From assembly GCA_000711775.1 (NCBI GenBank), contig ARYC01001216.1, positions 20,731 to 84,730 on the forward strand: a stretch of DNA of 64,000 bases, written 5' to 3'. Made by a program: the position numbers and the translations under genes. Position 1 is the first letter of the stretch, and the number at the start of each line of letters is the position of its first letter. The notes below the pieces were generated by a model. It did not search any database. It saw nothing but the letters and a program-made list of their open reading frames with translations, and was not told where the DNA came from. This DNA comes from Oxytricha trifallax. Lineage: Eukaryota; Ciliophora; Spirotrichea; Sporadotrichida; Oxytrichidae. Of this stretch, positions 21,217 through 36,200 are shown piece after piece.

Positions 21217-24200
21217 TCAGAAGTGAGAAAGTACATATGACTCAACAGTTCCAAACTCTTTGTTTATGTTATCCATCATACCCATATCTTGCAAGAATTC
21301 CTCAACACTGCTCAACTTCAATAATCTTTCCTTGTACTCTCTGAATATCTCATCACACTCTGAAAATACCTCCTATAGATTTGCCTTTCCTAGTAACTCG
21401 GAATTAAGTTTCTCGAGATATTTATCGTGAGAGATTTGCATATCTGGAGATAAAATACCAAGGCGCTTTCCATCCCATTTTTGCTTAATGATGTCAACTA
21501 ATCTCATTTGAATTAGGAGTGGTCTTATTCTAAAGAGAGACCTTTACACTACTTCAATTTTGTTGTCACTTGATAATCTGCGTCTTCTGACTGTGGTCAT
21601 TTCAACATCAGTCATTTGCACGTCTTCAGTCTACTTTAAATGAATTAAGAATAGGTTTTAACTTTGCAATTGTTAAGACTTTCTTTCCTGTTGCATAATC
21701 AGTTTGCTGTCCTGTTGGTTTCAAAACTACTGCTTATCCTTTATCATCTCTCATATTGGCGATAGTGCATAAAATTATGGTCAAGAATTAAGATTTGAAC
21801 TATTCCCATTATGGCATTTAGCTGAAAACTAAGGCCTGAGTAAGTTAAAAGGCAAGTTAATCCAGCTTGAAATTGTTAACTTGATCTAATTGAGAATCTC
21901 CTTCATCTTAATCATCCTCGAATTAAGATGAGCTCATGTTTTCAGAGAACTTTTCTTCTTCTTCATACTCGTCCATTTTCTTCTCCTCTTCAAGTTTTAG
22001 CATGAAATCTTACTTTTGCTTTACACCTTTCTCCACAAAGTCAAGAAGCTACTTTTATTGTTTGTAGGCAAACTTATCTGTTTGCTCTGTGGCCTTGTAA
22101 TTATTGTTATACTTAAGTATGAAAGCAATCATTTGAATCATAAATGGAACTAAATGCATGTTATGCTCAGGACCACCTCCTTATGAATCTCTAGAAAATG
22201 AATCTTCATTTGAAAGTCTCTTCATTAAGACTTTAAAGTCATGTAAGACTACCTTTACTTTATCTGAATCACAGGAACCTACAGTCTTTTAGAGCAAGTT
22301 AAAGTACTTATCTACCATCTAGTAGTAAGAGTCCTCAGGCAAGCTTCCACCCTTTAGTGGGAACAAACTATTACATTTAGTGTGGTCATTTCTAATTACA
22401 GCACCTTCCCACTCTTTCTTAGGCTGCTTAAGAGAAGCATCTGCTCTGTAAGCATTTTAATGACATAGGAAGTGAATGAAATTGGAATGAGTAACTGTGA
22501 TATATCCGTTGGTATTTACAAAGCCTCCATTACTGGACATCTCACTGATTTTAGTTTTCTTGCTGAACACGTACATTCCTAATATCTCAGTCGGTTTCTT
22601 TGTATAACCATCTTAGCAAACAATACATTTTGGACCAGTTTCTTCTTATAAACTAACATTCTCAATTTGCTTTATAAACTTGCTTGCATTCTTCTTCATT
22701 TACATCTATCTCATTATCTCCTCTTTTTTCTTTTAAGCAAGTCTCTTCTTTTCTTCTTATTGGGAGTTTATCAATTTTTCTAAATGTTCTTTGCACTCAG
22801 GATCGTTTTATAAGTTCTTATTGGTTAAACTTTGAACTATATCTTGAGCTAAAATGATGAACAGTTTTTCCTTATGCTTTGCTTGAGTAAGGTTGTAAAG
22901 GATGTCAAGTAAGTTGTATCCTTTCATTAATCTCTATGAATTAGGGTGATTCTTAGTTAAGCCATGAATAAACTTCAAAAGGTATTAGATAGTCAACTTA
23001 GTTTGATATAGCTGTTACTCATTGCTAATATCCGCTAATAAGTTATTTTAAAGATCATTCATTATAGCTCTTATCATTTACTAGTCTTGACAGTTAATAA
23101 ATGCATCTTTCAAGAAATTCTTCTAAGCTGGGCAGTTTTCAATTATCTCTATAGACCTTTCGACGTTGAATTCGATGTTGAGTTTCTCAGAGAATCTTAA
23201 TTTGAGATCCTTCTTTTCTAGATTTTTAAGCGAATCAAGAGATTTGTTAATGTGCTCAACAATAAATTCAATTGCTAATGTATCATTTGATGCTATTAGG
23301 AAAGGTAGAATTTTAGATACAGCTCTGATCTTTTATGATGTTCTCTATAGAGCTACTCCATTTTCCATCATTTCAGCACAAGAGTCATTCATAATTTTGA
23401 AGAATATCTAAACATGGTTTGTGGCCTCACCTTCCTCTATTTGCTGATCTACATCCATTTATTCTTAAGATACAGTACTGCTTTCCTACATCAAAGTAAG
23501 CTCATTGACCAGTTACTCAAGAATATTGAGAATGAAATCGAATAGAGTTAAACCTTTGGCTCCTTCTACTTATCCTTAAACTCCTACTGATTCAAAAAGT
23601 CTCTGTGCAAAGAGTGAGATAGTTTGCTTATTTTGTATAAGCTCTTATCTGTTAGCTTTGATTTTCATAATGCTTTGAATGAGCTTGAAAAGCCATTCAG
23701 CTAGATACCTGTTTTTCTGCATATTTTGAATATTTGCAAGTATATTGAGTAGAACTGTTATTCCATTAATATCATAATCATTGTTTTTGCTCTTAAATTA
23801 CTTGAGTAAAGATGTAGTTATTCCATACTTCTTTTCAATTGCTGCTGGATTTGTTTCTGATTCATTTTAGTCTGCTAAGCTCTCTACTCTGTCTTCAGTT
23901 GCCTCACCATCAATACCCATTAATCTAAAAGTGACATTCATTGGGTTAAGACTAGACCTTGGTGCTTCTTCGATATTTGGAATGTCATAAATTTCAGGAT
24001 CTCTTTGTTTGCATAATGCTGGCCAATAAACCTGCTCATATACCTGCACAATTTACAAAAATAATTTTAATTAAAGAAATCCTAATATAAACTTAAATGA
24101 ATGCTCAGATCAACACTGACAATTTTCCCAGCAACAAGTAACTCAACTAATTCTGGTTCAGCAAGTTCCATCTCTTTGCAAATCTTTATTCTTGCATCAG

Positions 24201-27200
24201 CCATTGTCTTTCCAAGTGATGTGCTTGTATAAGGATTCTTAGACATATTTCCTCTGAAGTAGAACTCTTAAGATGGAGCTTTGTGCAAATTTAGCATATA
24301 TTCTGGGATTGGCTTAACTGGATTAATGACTTTGCAGACTTCTTCCAACAAGAATCGAATTTCAGTCATATCACAAGACCCACTTTCAATAATTTTTATG
24401 CATTCCAAAATGAAGCTCTCCTTGTCTTAATCTTTTTCCGAGTGCAATTACTTGAACATCTTTTCGAGTTCAACTTCACTATCCTGAACAAGTTTGTTTC
24501 TTGTAAGATTAAGCTTCCTGATCTTAAGATAACTTTTAATGACAAGGTCTACATTAGCTTGTATCTTTCCAGTCAAGAAAGCAGAGTCTTTAACCATTTA
24601 AGAAATTAAGGTAACTAATCTAGACAAAACCTAAGCAGTGGAAATTTGAGGCATCAAACCGTCTTAACCAAGAGCAACTCTTTCATTCTCTTGATCTACC
24701 AAAGAAGATAGTTCCTGCTCTATTGATTAGAATATTTGTTCAAATGCCTTCATGTAGACAGGATATTTATTGGCTAAGTCCTAGGTAATTTTCTCTTTCA
24801 ATAGTAATTGAAGGATGTCGAAGTACTATTAACTCTCTGATTGGTATTGTACGACATCATGGATGTGATTAAGGCAATATTCTAACACTGAATGCTTTAA
24901 CTCTGGGTTGTAATTAATCAATTCAATTATAATATCCTTGGCAATATCTCTTAGCGAATTGGAAGTTGGCATTATTACATGAATACAATTAGTTAAGGAA
25001 AATCATATTAAAAGTAATAATTTATAATGTTAAATTCTAATGAAAAGATTAAGATTAAGTCGGTAACAATGGCAGGAGGTATGAATAATTAAATAAATTA
25101 GGGCCTTATCTATCCACTTTCATTTGAATGTGTTTTGCCTCACTAAATTGCAATATTTGTTCAATTAAACAATAATAGTAAATTGTAAGTAAGTCTTAAC
25201 TATGTTTTATGTTTGAAAGTAAAAGGTACTAAAACAGATTAGATTCATAATTTTGATGATAATCAAAAACTAAAGTATGCACAAATAGTGGTAGTTAAGT
25301 TTACTGTATGATATTTCAGAAACCTTTGGGATAGATTTTTAGTTTAAGTTTAATATGAAGTAATTGATGATGAATGATATTAATGACATTAATATAATTA
25401 AAAATATTAATAGAATTAAATGTAATGTGATTTTGAGTAGTTAATACAAAGATGACGATGATGACAAAGACGAGAATGATGACAAAAAAATTTGAAAAAA
25501 TTAAAAATTAGAGGCTCATCTTGACAATGTCGATGAAAAGTGCTTGCCCTAACTCAACGCTTAAGACGCACCATTAGTACAAAAAAGAAAAGTGAGTACT
25601 GCTGGCTGTCTCTCACTAAGTCTTGATGCTTATAAAGAAAAAAGTTAATATGTATATCTAATTTTACATAATTCCATAATTAATATTTAAATATAATCAT
25701 CCTATATATAATCATCAAGTTCAAAAACTTCAAGAATTTAACATTCATGAAGTCTGATCTTCTAGTTTGAATTATCCTTATTTTAAGAATCCATTTTAAG
25801 ATATTTTTTAATTATAATTGTATAATTCAATTACTACTACAATCAAAACAAACTTTCAAATATAGTAGGATTACATTTGATTTGGTAAAAATAAAATAAA
25901 TTAAATTAAAATAATATGAAATTAGTGGCAGTCAACTTTCTGGAAACCTAGACAATATGGTACTTGTTCGATAGAGAATTAAAAATCACTGGACTTTACA
26001 ATTGGCGGTACCCCTCTATCACATTCCCAGAGAGAGATAAATCGATTTTGATTTTGGGTGATTTGTTTAGTCTATTTTAATGTTCAAATCAAAATCGATT
26101 TATCTCTCTCTGGGAATGTGATAGAGGGGTACCGCCAATTGTAAAGTCCAGTGATTTTTAATTCTCTAACGAACAAGTACCATATTGTCTAGGTTTCCAG
26201 AAAGTTAACTGCCACGAATTTCATATTATTTTAATTTAATTTATTTTATTTTTACCAAATCAAATGTAATCCTACAATATTAATCTCGCGAGACAATAAT
26301 TTCAATAACTATCCTTCGACAATTTCTTCTTATAATTTCCAGGTAATTTTTAGTCATGTATTTTGAAAAGTTCTTAATTAACTTTGAATAATTCTTAATA
26401 AATTTAAGTATATTCTAGGAGGTTTTAAAAAAAAATTTCTTTATAAAAAAATCAACTAAGTATTCAAAAATATGCACCCAAAAAAAGAAAAAAAGATTAA
26501 AGATAAATCCTTATAGAACTATGATAATGAAAATGGATTTTTGAGATTCTTGATTTTCAGTAAGTAAAGATAAAAAAATGTGATTAAAAAAAGTTTATTA
26601 CAAAAGTTAAACAAAAACAGGGCAGAGATTATAACAACTGCCACGAATGGGTTTTAGACTATATTTTTTCTAAAATTATAATTAATCATGAATTATATAT
26701 AGATAGATCACTATCTTAAAGTCCTAATGAATAACATTTGAACGCCTCAAATTTTTTGTGGAAGTTTTAATCTTGATGAATACTCAGATCACATTACATT
26801 ATAATTACGATATATTTTTTTAAGGTTAATTGAATTAATTAAATGATTAATAATTATAATAATTTAAAAATGATGATCAGAGGTGCAGTGTCATTCATTT
26901 TAATGTAAGTTACAAAATAAATATCTAAAAAAAATATAATTTTACAGTGGTAGTATAGAGATCGATTGAGAAGTACATACGAACAAGAGTCAACTTAATA
27001 CCAACTAAAAAGATAAGATAAGTTACGCTCATGCAAATGGAGTAAAGTGTAAAGGAGAATGGAGAAAAAATAACGCTTTTTTGTAGATTTCCGTTTTTTA
27101 CTATTACCATTACTTTTATTAGAATTACTTATTTATTATGATTTAAATTTCAGCTTATTTAAAAAAATCATGATTTATTTGAGTTGATAATGTTTTTAAA

Positions 27201-30200
27201 ATAAAAATATCCTATAATCTTGATTATTTTTCAATTTCTCTTAAATCGACTAATATAAAATGAAACAGATACTATTCCCGTGATAAAAGAATCTGTGGAT
27301 AAAATATAAATTAATATAACATTTAGACATTTGTTTTTATATGATAAAAACAATATATATAATTTATTTTTGATCAAGTTAGTATTATAAAATAACTTTA
27401 TAGTAATTATATAAGAATGGTATATAATTGTACAATTAGCGACTGTTACTATGATGGGGAGAAGAAAAATTATATACAAATTCTGAAAGAGACAATTAAA
27501 TGTAAGAAGTTGAAGAGCACCTGGCCAAGAAATATATGTGAACTTATGTCACAGGAGATATGCTTATCGCTAATCACAATTCATACATTAGAAGAATTGT
27601 AAGGAAACTCAAAAAAAGCAAATGTCTGAGAATTTGCAAAACCTTGCTTTACTTAGACTACTCTTATGAAACTTTCATAGCCATCCAAAATCATAAGATG
27701 TAATACAAACTGTGTTTTCTTTGTGGACTTATTAAATAATAATGCGATCATTTTTTTTGCAATTATGATGGACTCTACTTGGGACTTAACTATGCGTTAC
27801 CTTGACTATAATATTCTTCAGAAAAGAGATGAAAAATATCCGATAGATTTAGTTCATGTAGATTCCTTTTCATGTAAGTAATGTAAGTGACTAACTGTAA
27901 ACCGAAGGTAGCTTTAAACTTCTTCAAGTTCAATTGATACGGGTGAGTTGAGACTGTATTTTGGCTTAAACTTGCCAAGAATGGAAACGTTTTCCAATTC
28001 TAAAAAGGTATCTGCAACATGGAATGGGACTGTGCTTGTTATGTGTTAGACAAGAATGAGGGCAACAAGCAGTTTACAAGTTTAGACAAAGCTTGAACGT
28101 GATAATGCGTCCCATGAGGGATGCTTTGCAATAGCTAGAAGAGATTTATGATAATTTGTAAGATTAGTGCCTAAAGGACATTAATAGGAAATCTTTGAGA
28201 GACCCCATAACATCAGATCAAACTGGACTATATCAGTTAAACAAGTCTGATTTATGTATATTATAACAGTTGTAATTATTTTATATAATAAAAGATTAAT
28301 CAATATACTTAATACATACAAAGAACATATTTGATTGTATTATATTTTATTTCTTTATCTTGAGTTGAGTTAAGAATTCAATATATAACTAAGGCTAATT
28401 ATAATAAATATATATCATTAATTATTATATTATTTATATAAATTCCCTAAACAATTTATACTTAAGTAATATTAGAGATAGGATGAGTAAATTAGGTTTA
28501 TTATTCTAACTCTCAAACATTTATTCGAAGTACTTGAACTTAGCTTTGGAATGATCATCAACTTCATCCTTTGCCCCATTCTTCTTCTTTGGTTTTAATA
28601 TCGCCAAGAAACTAGCGCCGATTTAGTCTGCAAGTGATGCATTTGACTTGCCCTCTAAAATAGCGTTTTCCAAAATATTCTCATATTGCTGTCTCACTAC
28701 ATCATAACAATTTTGTTTTCCAAGGTTTTTGAGGTTTTAATGATAAAACAAGATTTCTAGGACTAAACTTGAATAGGCCTTGATGTTTTAGGATAGAAGA
28801 TAAGATGGGATACTTTGCTTCTTGAGGAGGATGTCTTGTTAAATTCTCTCCAAGATTGTTTTGATTTATACTTCATAAAATAAATCAAATGTGATGTAAG
28901 GTATTATATTATATTTCTAAATCGAGAAAAATATTAAAAAACATCTTCATCGTTGTTCAATATTTGGCAGATTGCTGTTTTTGCTGGATCTTGTAAAGAG
29001 AGTCTATGAGCATTCAGAAATAACACAATGAATTAAAATAAAATATATAAAAACATATATAAGATTCAAGTTCTCTGAGTAAATGAGGTTAATAAAGCCT
29101 TGGGATTTGTAGTTGTTATTCAAGGCTAATGATGTTTGTTTAAGGAACTAAAGATTTGATCTTAAATTTTCTTAAATGCAAGAGAAGCAAGTAAGGTTTT
29201 AGTTTTGTGCCTTATTATGGCCTCCCAAAACTAGCATATCATTTTATTCCTCTTGTTCACTACTTTGGTTATTATTAACTTGAGCGTACTTCTCAATTTC
29301 ACTTCTAAGAATCTTGATGCTGTTAAGGCATCTCATCATTTTCTAATATAAATCTGCACAAGTCTCACGATAGTATTCCAAAGCTTCTTAATAACTAAAT
29401 TGATCTCCTCCTTCATTAACTGTTTTAATGATTTCTTCGATTCTTTCACGCTTCTTCATGAGTTATTGATAATGTTTAAGTAATAATGAATCTAATGGAA
29501 ATACTAATGAAATAAAATTATAAAATTTAAATGTATCTATGCATTTTGTAGGTTTGATTCAATTTGCTGTAGAGCTACATTCTTTTGATCATCATTCTCT
29601 ATTAACTCAGAGCGGACCCTACTTTGGCAGTGAGATTAAATTCAAACTTTGCAAATCTTGAAAAACCACACTCATTACAGAGATAAGCATCTGGCTGTTC
29701 ATAATTGATGTTGCGACAGAAAGTACATTGTAAAGCATTTTCACCACAAGAATTGCAAATACCATGACGACCTTGGACTCCTTTTCCACAACGAGGGCAG
29801 TTCATGTTTTGATTATCTAAACTGGGTTGAAGTATTTCTGGCTAGTCTTTCTGATTAGCGTTAGAAGTGAAACCAATTTTGTTGACGATGTTTACTGGTA
29901 AAGTCGAAAGAACAGTATCTAAACCAGTAACAGTGAGATGGTGACCTTATTTTTATGGAGCTTCTTCACTTATAACTTTCTCTTTGCCTGTTAAAGGTTT
30001 AGCTAGTGTTGAAGTCTGAATTTCAAGTAAGATGTTAGTAGCATTGACTGGTAGAGTAAAGTCTATAATGGCTATTTTTTAGCCAACCTTAAGTTCAGCA
30101 GAAGACACTTTTCTCCAGTATGTCCAATTATTTCTCATATCAGCCAAGTCAACTCCCTGTTTATTGTTAACGTAGACATTTATAGTCTTAATAACTTTAA

Positions 30201-33200
30201 CTCCTTTAATTTCGTGCAATGAAACTGAAATCTGTCTAATGTTATAAGTGGCATTTAATTTGTAGATCAAAGTTGAGTCAGTGTACTTTGCTTCTGTCTT
30301 CAAATCACTTAGGCGATAGTTTTGATATGGTAAACTCTTTTATTCGAAGCATTTGCTAAAATAAATTTAAGTTAGTAAGGTAATTAAATACATTCATCAA
30401 AATACTCTAAGAATTGAATTATTAAAATAAAATAACAAACGCTGCAAGCTTCTGTTTCTAAGATATAAGGATTTGTAATTTTCTTTGATTTCTGTTGTAT
30501 AAATGGCTAGGCATTAACATTGAATGGATTTGATTATGCAGATTACTTTGAAATTACTTATAATTATGCAGGTTCAATAGCCAAATTTTCTAAGGTGTGA
30601 GAAATCTGATAATCTATCAATCAATCAGAGAATTTATATTTGTGTAAAAAAAAATAAAACATTTTTATGTGTATATACCAATAAATTAACATTACGAATA
30701 TATTAAATTATGTTATTTATATGAAATTTTATTGTTGTTGCTAATTTTATAATTAAGCTATGGCACTATATTATGAAAATTTATCCATATTTTAACAATT
30801 TAAAAAATTTTATTTATCGGAAAAACATGCTATTTTATATCTAGAAAACAAGATCTTACTGAGTATAAAATATATGAGATAATAACTTGTTTTTTAGTTA
30901 TTATTTCTTAAATAAATGCTTCTTTATCTATTAAATTACCAAGAAAATACTATTTAGATTGAATTATAAATATTTACTCCCTGTTAAGAAAAAAGATTTT
31001 ATTTTATTGGCATAGGAACTGAACTCTCAATAAATCAGCATGAGTGATCCGTTTAACCGTTTAACTATAAAACCTATTTAATTGTTTATGAAAATTATTG
31101 AGAGTGATGAGAGACAATTAAAATGAAACGGAATTTATAAGTTTAATATTATTCTAAATTCTCTCAAATTAATAGTAAATAATTGTAATAAAATATAAAT
31201 AATTGGGGGGAGAAAGTTTCCTGCACTCGTGATAGTTTCCTGCACTTTTTTTATATGTAAAATTTCATAAGTTTAACAATAAATTTTTTTTACAATCCTT
31301 AAATTTTAAGATATTTTTTATATCATATACGAACTGCATGAAAATATAGTATTATACATTATATACCATTAAAAGAAATAATTAGAATTTTAACAACAAT
31401 TGGATAAAATATTTGGAATTTCATTAGTACAGAGAACAATATTATGGTTAAGATACAGAAGTCTACTAATATCAGATGAAATCTATATAGTGGATAAATT
31501 GTATCCTTGCTTGGATGGTGATTAGATTCCATGTTAATAAAGATATTGATTAATTGAAGAATAGATTAAGTAATAATATATAAAAAAATTAGTAAAAGAT
31601 TTTGTTGATAAATGTGATAAAAATCGAATTCTAAAAATGAAAAAAAATTTAGTGCAGGAAACTAACCTAAAAAAATTTTTTTATAATAAACCGGTGCAGG
31701 AAACTTTCCCCCCCCAAATAATTATATTAGTTAGTCTCCTCAAATTTTCTTACAACATACTTTCTATTGTAGTGTTTTGAGAGAATGCAGTTGATAACTT
31801 CTGCAGGGTAGTGTATATAACAAAGTTAGGGTTGGCAGTAAGTGAGACATTATCTTCTTTAATTTCTTTGTACAATTATTTGACTAGATAATTTTGCTGA
31901 TCTTAAGTCAAATGGCCTTGCCCAAGTTCTCTATTAATTACATACTAGAAAACAGCGATGAACTCCTAACTATTTACTCCCTTAGATTTCACGTTTTAGA
32001 ATTCATCTATCAAGATAGTGACTAATCTTTCGTTGTTACTTTCATAGATTCCTTTAACTATTTAAGCTGCAAGGACTCTAATGCTTTTGTTATTTTTTCC
32101 GAGCAACAATCACAATATAATTTATGATAAAATTACTTAAGAAAGCCTTAAGGGACCTCTCAAAAATAAATAAATCCAGATTTTCTTCATTTCTCATTAA
32201 TTATTTGAATGTCCTAATAAGTCTAACCAGATTAATATGTGAAGTTCTCAAATTCTTAACTTAAAACTCTTTGTTTACTTAACTTTCTTCAATTTTGAAA
32301 TGATTAAAGAGATCTATTTGCAAACCTTGTTGTAGCAGTCTGACTAGTCTTTATAATGCTCTTGAAGATTCATCTTACACTTCAAAAGCAAGTGAAGCAA
32401 TTGCTAAACACAAAACTGCACTGTCTTCCTCTAAGAGATATGCTGACTCAATAAGAATGTTTAGGAAGTCTAGTTAGCCCTGATTATAATAAATGAAGAA
32501 ATAAATCTAAATATTTGTTATTTCTTAATACTTTGCTGAAGTTAACTGATCAGAGTATTCCAAATTTGTGCACTACTAACATTTTGAGCCTTGCTGTACA
32601 TAACCTGTAAAGCATTGTGAAGTTTGAATTGCATGTTGAAACTCATTGTCTGCTTTCTCTTGAGATATTTGTGGTAAATTGGTTCAAAAATCTCGATAAA
32701 TTCATTTAATGCGCTTTCAAGTCTGAACTGTTGCAATAAAATTTGATCTTATGATTGAACATGCTATCTCTCTTGAGTAGGTTAAATTAAAGGATTTTCA
32801 GAAGGCAGTTCTTACATGATTTCATCTGGTTTTTATTAGAGTTTCAATTAAGCTGAGAGAACAGCCTCTCCTAGTTGTTGTAAGAAATTACTACAAGGTT
32901 TCTTGAAACATAAACTCTTAATATTACGAGAATAATGCATAAATGATATCAATCTAAAGTGGCTGATTAATATTTTATTTTATCATAGTAGTTGCAATCT
33001 ACTTAGACTACTCTTCATTGGCTTCAATCAAAGAATTGCCTAAGAAAAGCATGAAAAGCAGTATTTGACTAGGAACCTTCCTATCTAATACTTCAAACAT
33101 TGATTCAGTATGAATGAAGAGAGGGTGCCATTTCCATGCTACAACGTCATCAACCACTTTCAAGAGAGTCAAGCCATTATGATTATTGCCATTTAGCTAA

Positions 33201-36200
33201 GATTTTTCTTTTACTTCACCTGGGATATCATCCTCCATGTTTACTATTAAGGAGCATTTTCCTTGCTTAAAACCATGCTCATAGTCTTTCAAGAGATGAG
33301 ATACTGTGTTTATATTGATGAAATGGATACAATTAAAATAAAAATTTAAATTATTCATGATTAACTTAAAAATGGACTAATATTCATAAAAATAACAACA
33401 AATATTAATTAATGAATTTAATCAACAATAATTTAAGCTTTATTGCTTTCTTGTACTTGAGTATTCAAATAGCTTTACACCAATGATTTCAACTCATTTG
33501 ACAAACTAATCCTAGAGTTTTTCATCTTTAATTAAGATCCAGTTGTGCTCTGCTATTAATGATCCTGCATAAGTACATTGATAAACACTAGATTTGTGTA
33601 TAAATTCTGAGCAGCTCCTTGATTCTTTTACTCATATAATTATTTGTAGATAGAGGCTTCATTAAATGTCTGAAGAATAAAGTTTGCGATAGATGGAACT
33701 ATAAGTTTAATTAAAGCTTCTTTATGCATGTGATATAAAGAGTGACAGTTTTACTCGTAGAGTTTTATGAGTTTGAAAGCTACTGAATATCCTAAGTCAG
33801 CTTAATCTTTCAATCTCTGAGTTTAATCTAATAAGTAATTCACGAGATGAATTGAAGGATCTGTGACCACGAAAGTTTAAGATTGATTTTAGGCTATCTA
33901 ATTATCGGGAATTTGTTATTAGATTGACTAAATACTTGGGAACATATTTAGATTCAAAACTTTCTGTTAAGTTTAGGAATAGGTTTGCACTTGTTTTAAA
34001 ATTATAGAGACTGTACATTTTTAAACATGCTAGTTTTGGTTGAGTAAAAGTAAGTCTAAAATCTTAAATGAATGGCTATAATAGAATAAATTGAGTCAAA
34101 AGGATTTTAATTTATTTTTATCTAGATTAACTGAAGCTGAGTTTATTATAGTGTCCAAGACATTTTCACTGCCTTAAATTCCATTAGATATCTAGATGTT
34201 TAAATTTAAGAAATGCTGAGCAAAGATTAGTGAAACTAAGTCTTGTACATCCTTATGAGTAAGCCTATCGACTTTATTGCAAACTTTAACATATGCTGAA
34301 GTTAAATTCTGGATGATGCTAGGATTTTATTAAATTAGCTGGAAGATTTAATAATTCCTTTTCACTAAAATTTTACTTAGACCTCGTAGAACTTCTCTTA
34401 TTGTTGTTGATTCTAAATTTCTGAGGTTTTAAAGAGTGCCAAACAATACCTAAGCTTATTCAAGAATGATACTGTCTTTCATATTTTTGTAGACTACTTA
34501 GTAATTTTTAGTACTTATGCTAAGTAACTTTTTCAAACTTCTCTTGATTGCAGCAATTAAGTAAGAGTCTTAGCTTCTAGTATTTAAAATGCTAGTCTTA
34601 AGCAAATCTTGAAGTTTCTGGGTAAGATCAGATAATCCTTGCTGATTCATGTCAGGGTTCAAGTCTATGTACTTAGAGATAATATCTAATTGGGCTATCA
34701 TAGCAGAATTTCCAGAGTCGTTTTACTCCAAAAATTTAGTTCCTTCTTTCCAGCCAACAAGTGGTGTGTAATCAGTCTATAGAAGTTCGTTCTTGATTTA
34801 AGAATCTTAAGGTGAGTTAAAAACTGAAGCGAATGTTAGTGGATTTGATGGTAGACCACTACTTAAAGCTATCTTTTCCAGCTTCTTGATCTTCTCTCTG
34901 TAGTTGAATTCTTTTTTACTAATTGCATAAACTTCAATTGCATAAATCTTAATAGGCATTTCGTTAACTTATGGAGTAGTGAGCTCACATTAAATAAAGG
35001 TATAATTGACAAAAATTATACAATAAATCAATTTTATTGATTCAACTGAGTTATTTGCAGCATAAATTATTTCAGCTTCACAAAGTCCAATATCAAACCA
35101 TATTGACTATTTAGCCTTCAAGTTGACATTTCTATTAAGCATTTTAAGAGTTACAGCATGAGCGGATTTTGGATTTTGCTCAACTCTCAATCTGATACCA
35201 GTAATGACATGTTCAGTAGTACTCTCAAGTTTTATGTTCATTTTAATAGACTTTTTGGCTGCTTCTGAAATGATTGGTGCGTTATTGTGAATCTTTGAAA
35301 GGTTTTCAAATGTTGCCTTAGATGTCTTGAAGTAACTTATTATGTCTCCAGATAGCATTAGCTTAGGTTTCAAGTTAGGATCGTTTGCGACATTTAATTA
35401 ACTTATTTTAAACCCAAATAAAGTAAATAATTCATTAATATAGTTTTGATTCTTCATCTTTTCGAAGTAGTTGACTGGCATTTTGACATTCTTAGGTAAA
35501 TCAGTCTTCTTAATGAATTGACTTTTTTAATATTTTAAAAAATAATTTTACTGAATAATAAAAATATAAATATAAAATGACTTTGATTGAAGAACTTGTT
35601 GGCTTACTATTGATCTTAGCCACCTCCAACTGCCTCATCTTAGCCAATTTAGTTGATTGGAGTGCAAGCATAAGTATGAGCACTACCATCCTATCCTATG
35701 ACTACCACTCTATGATGATACGACTGGGTCTTATTACTATTTTTAGCGAATGCAATGCCATTTGTAGCTTATAAACTGCTGAAATTCACTGATGGCTTTA
35801 TGAGGTTTAATATAACAAATTCATCGCTAACTTCTAAGATAAGGGGAATCCCTGTAGTTACTGGATTGCCTGAGCTACGAGACACAGCGGTGAAGAAATA
35901 CTTTGTAGACATAGATTTCTTGTCTTTGCCGTCTGGCTTTAAGACTGCTATTTCTTAAATGTTTGTCAGGATTTCACCGTGATTCTTGTAAACTCAAACA
36001 TAAATCTAATATTTTAAAAAATTGACAATGTTTATTTTTAATTTTAAAAGATTAGCAAGCCTTGATATTGGCAGTGTGACTTGTGGTGAGATCATCAGTA
36101 GGATCAATAATAATTCCATTAAATAATCCATTTTCGTGGTTTACTTTTCCACAGAGAGTCTAACCACCCTTATAACTTATGAATATCAAATTTGACTGTG

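Larger units (their letters stand above)
24996..28480. other. 3.5-kb non-UBR4 block inside the UBR4 locus
   Basis: UBR4 sequence ends near 28480 after SFLAILKPKKKNG and a charged tail, and resumes near 24996 with TNCIHVIMPTSNSLRDIAKD, which aligns to the segment just after NNWLRQVL in animal UBR4. Roughly 80-100 residues expected between them are not recognisable on either strand here. The block instead holds a possible small plus-strand gene, a foldback, and a decayed plus-strand frame. It behaves as a large eliminated segment or as a place where one coding segment lies elsewhere. Confidence 0.55.

Noticed and set aside
26207..26648. 13-bp AACTGCCACGAAT repeated 429 bp apart
   Set aside because: Considered as a pointer, but no coding frame is restored by joining the copies, and chance 13-mers are expected in a window this size.
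31740..35530. A separate HEAT-repeat gene upstream of the zinc-finger gene
   Set aside because: Order, strand and matches on both sides fit one UBR4 locus, so it is treated as an internal part of that gene.
35577..35958. Plus-strand open frames of 65 and 67 codons
   Set aside because: They are antisense to the UBR4 propeller region, whose minus-strand translation is continuous and family-like over the same bases.
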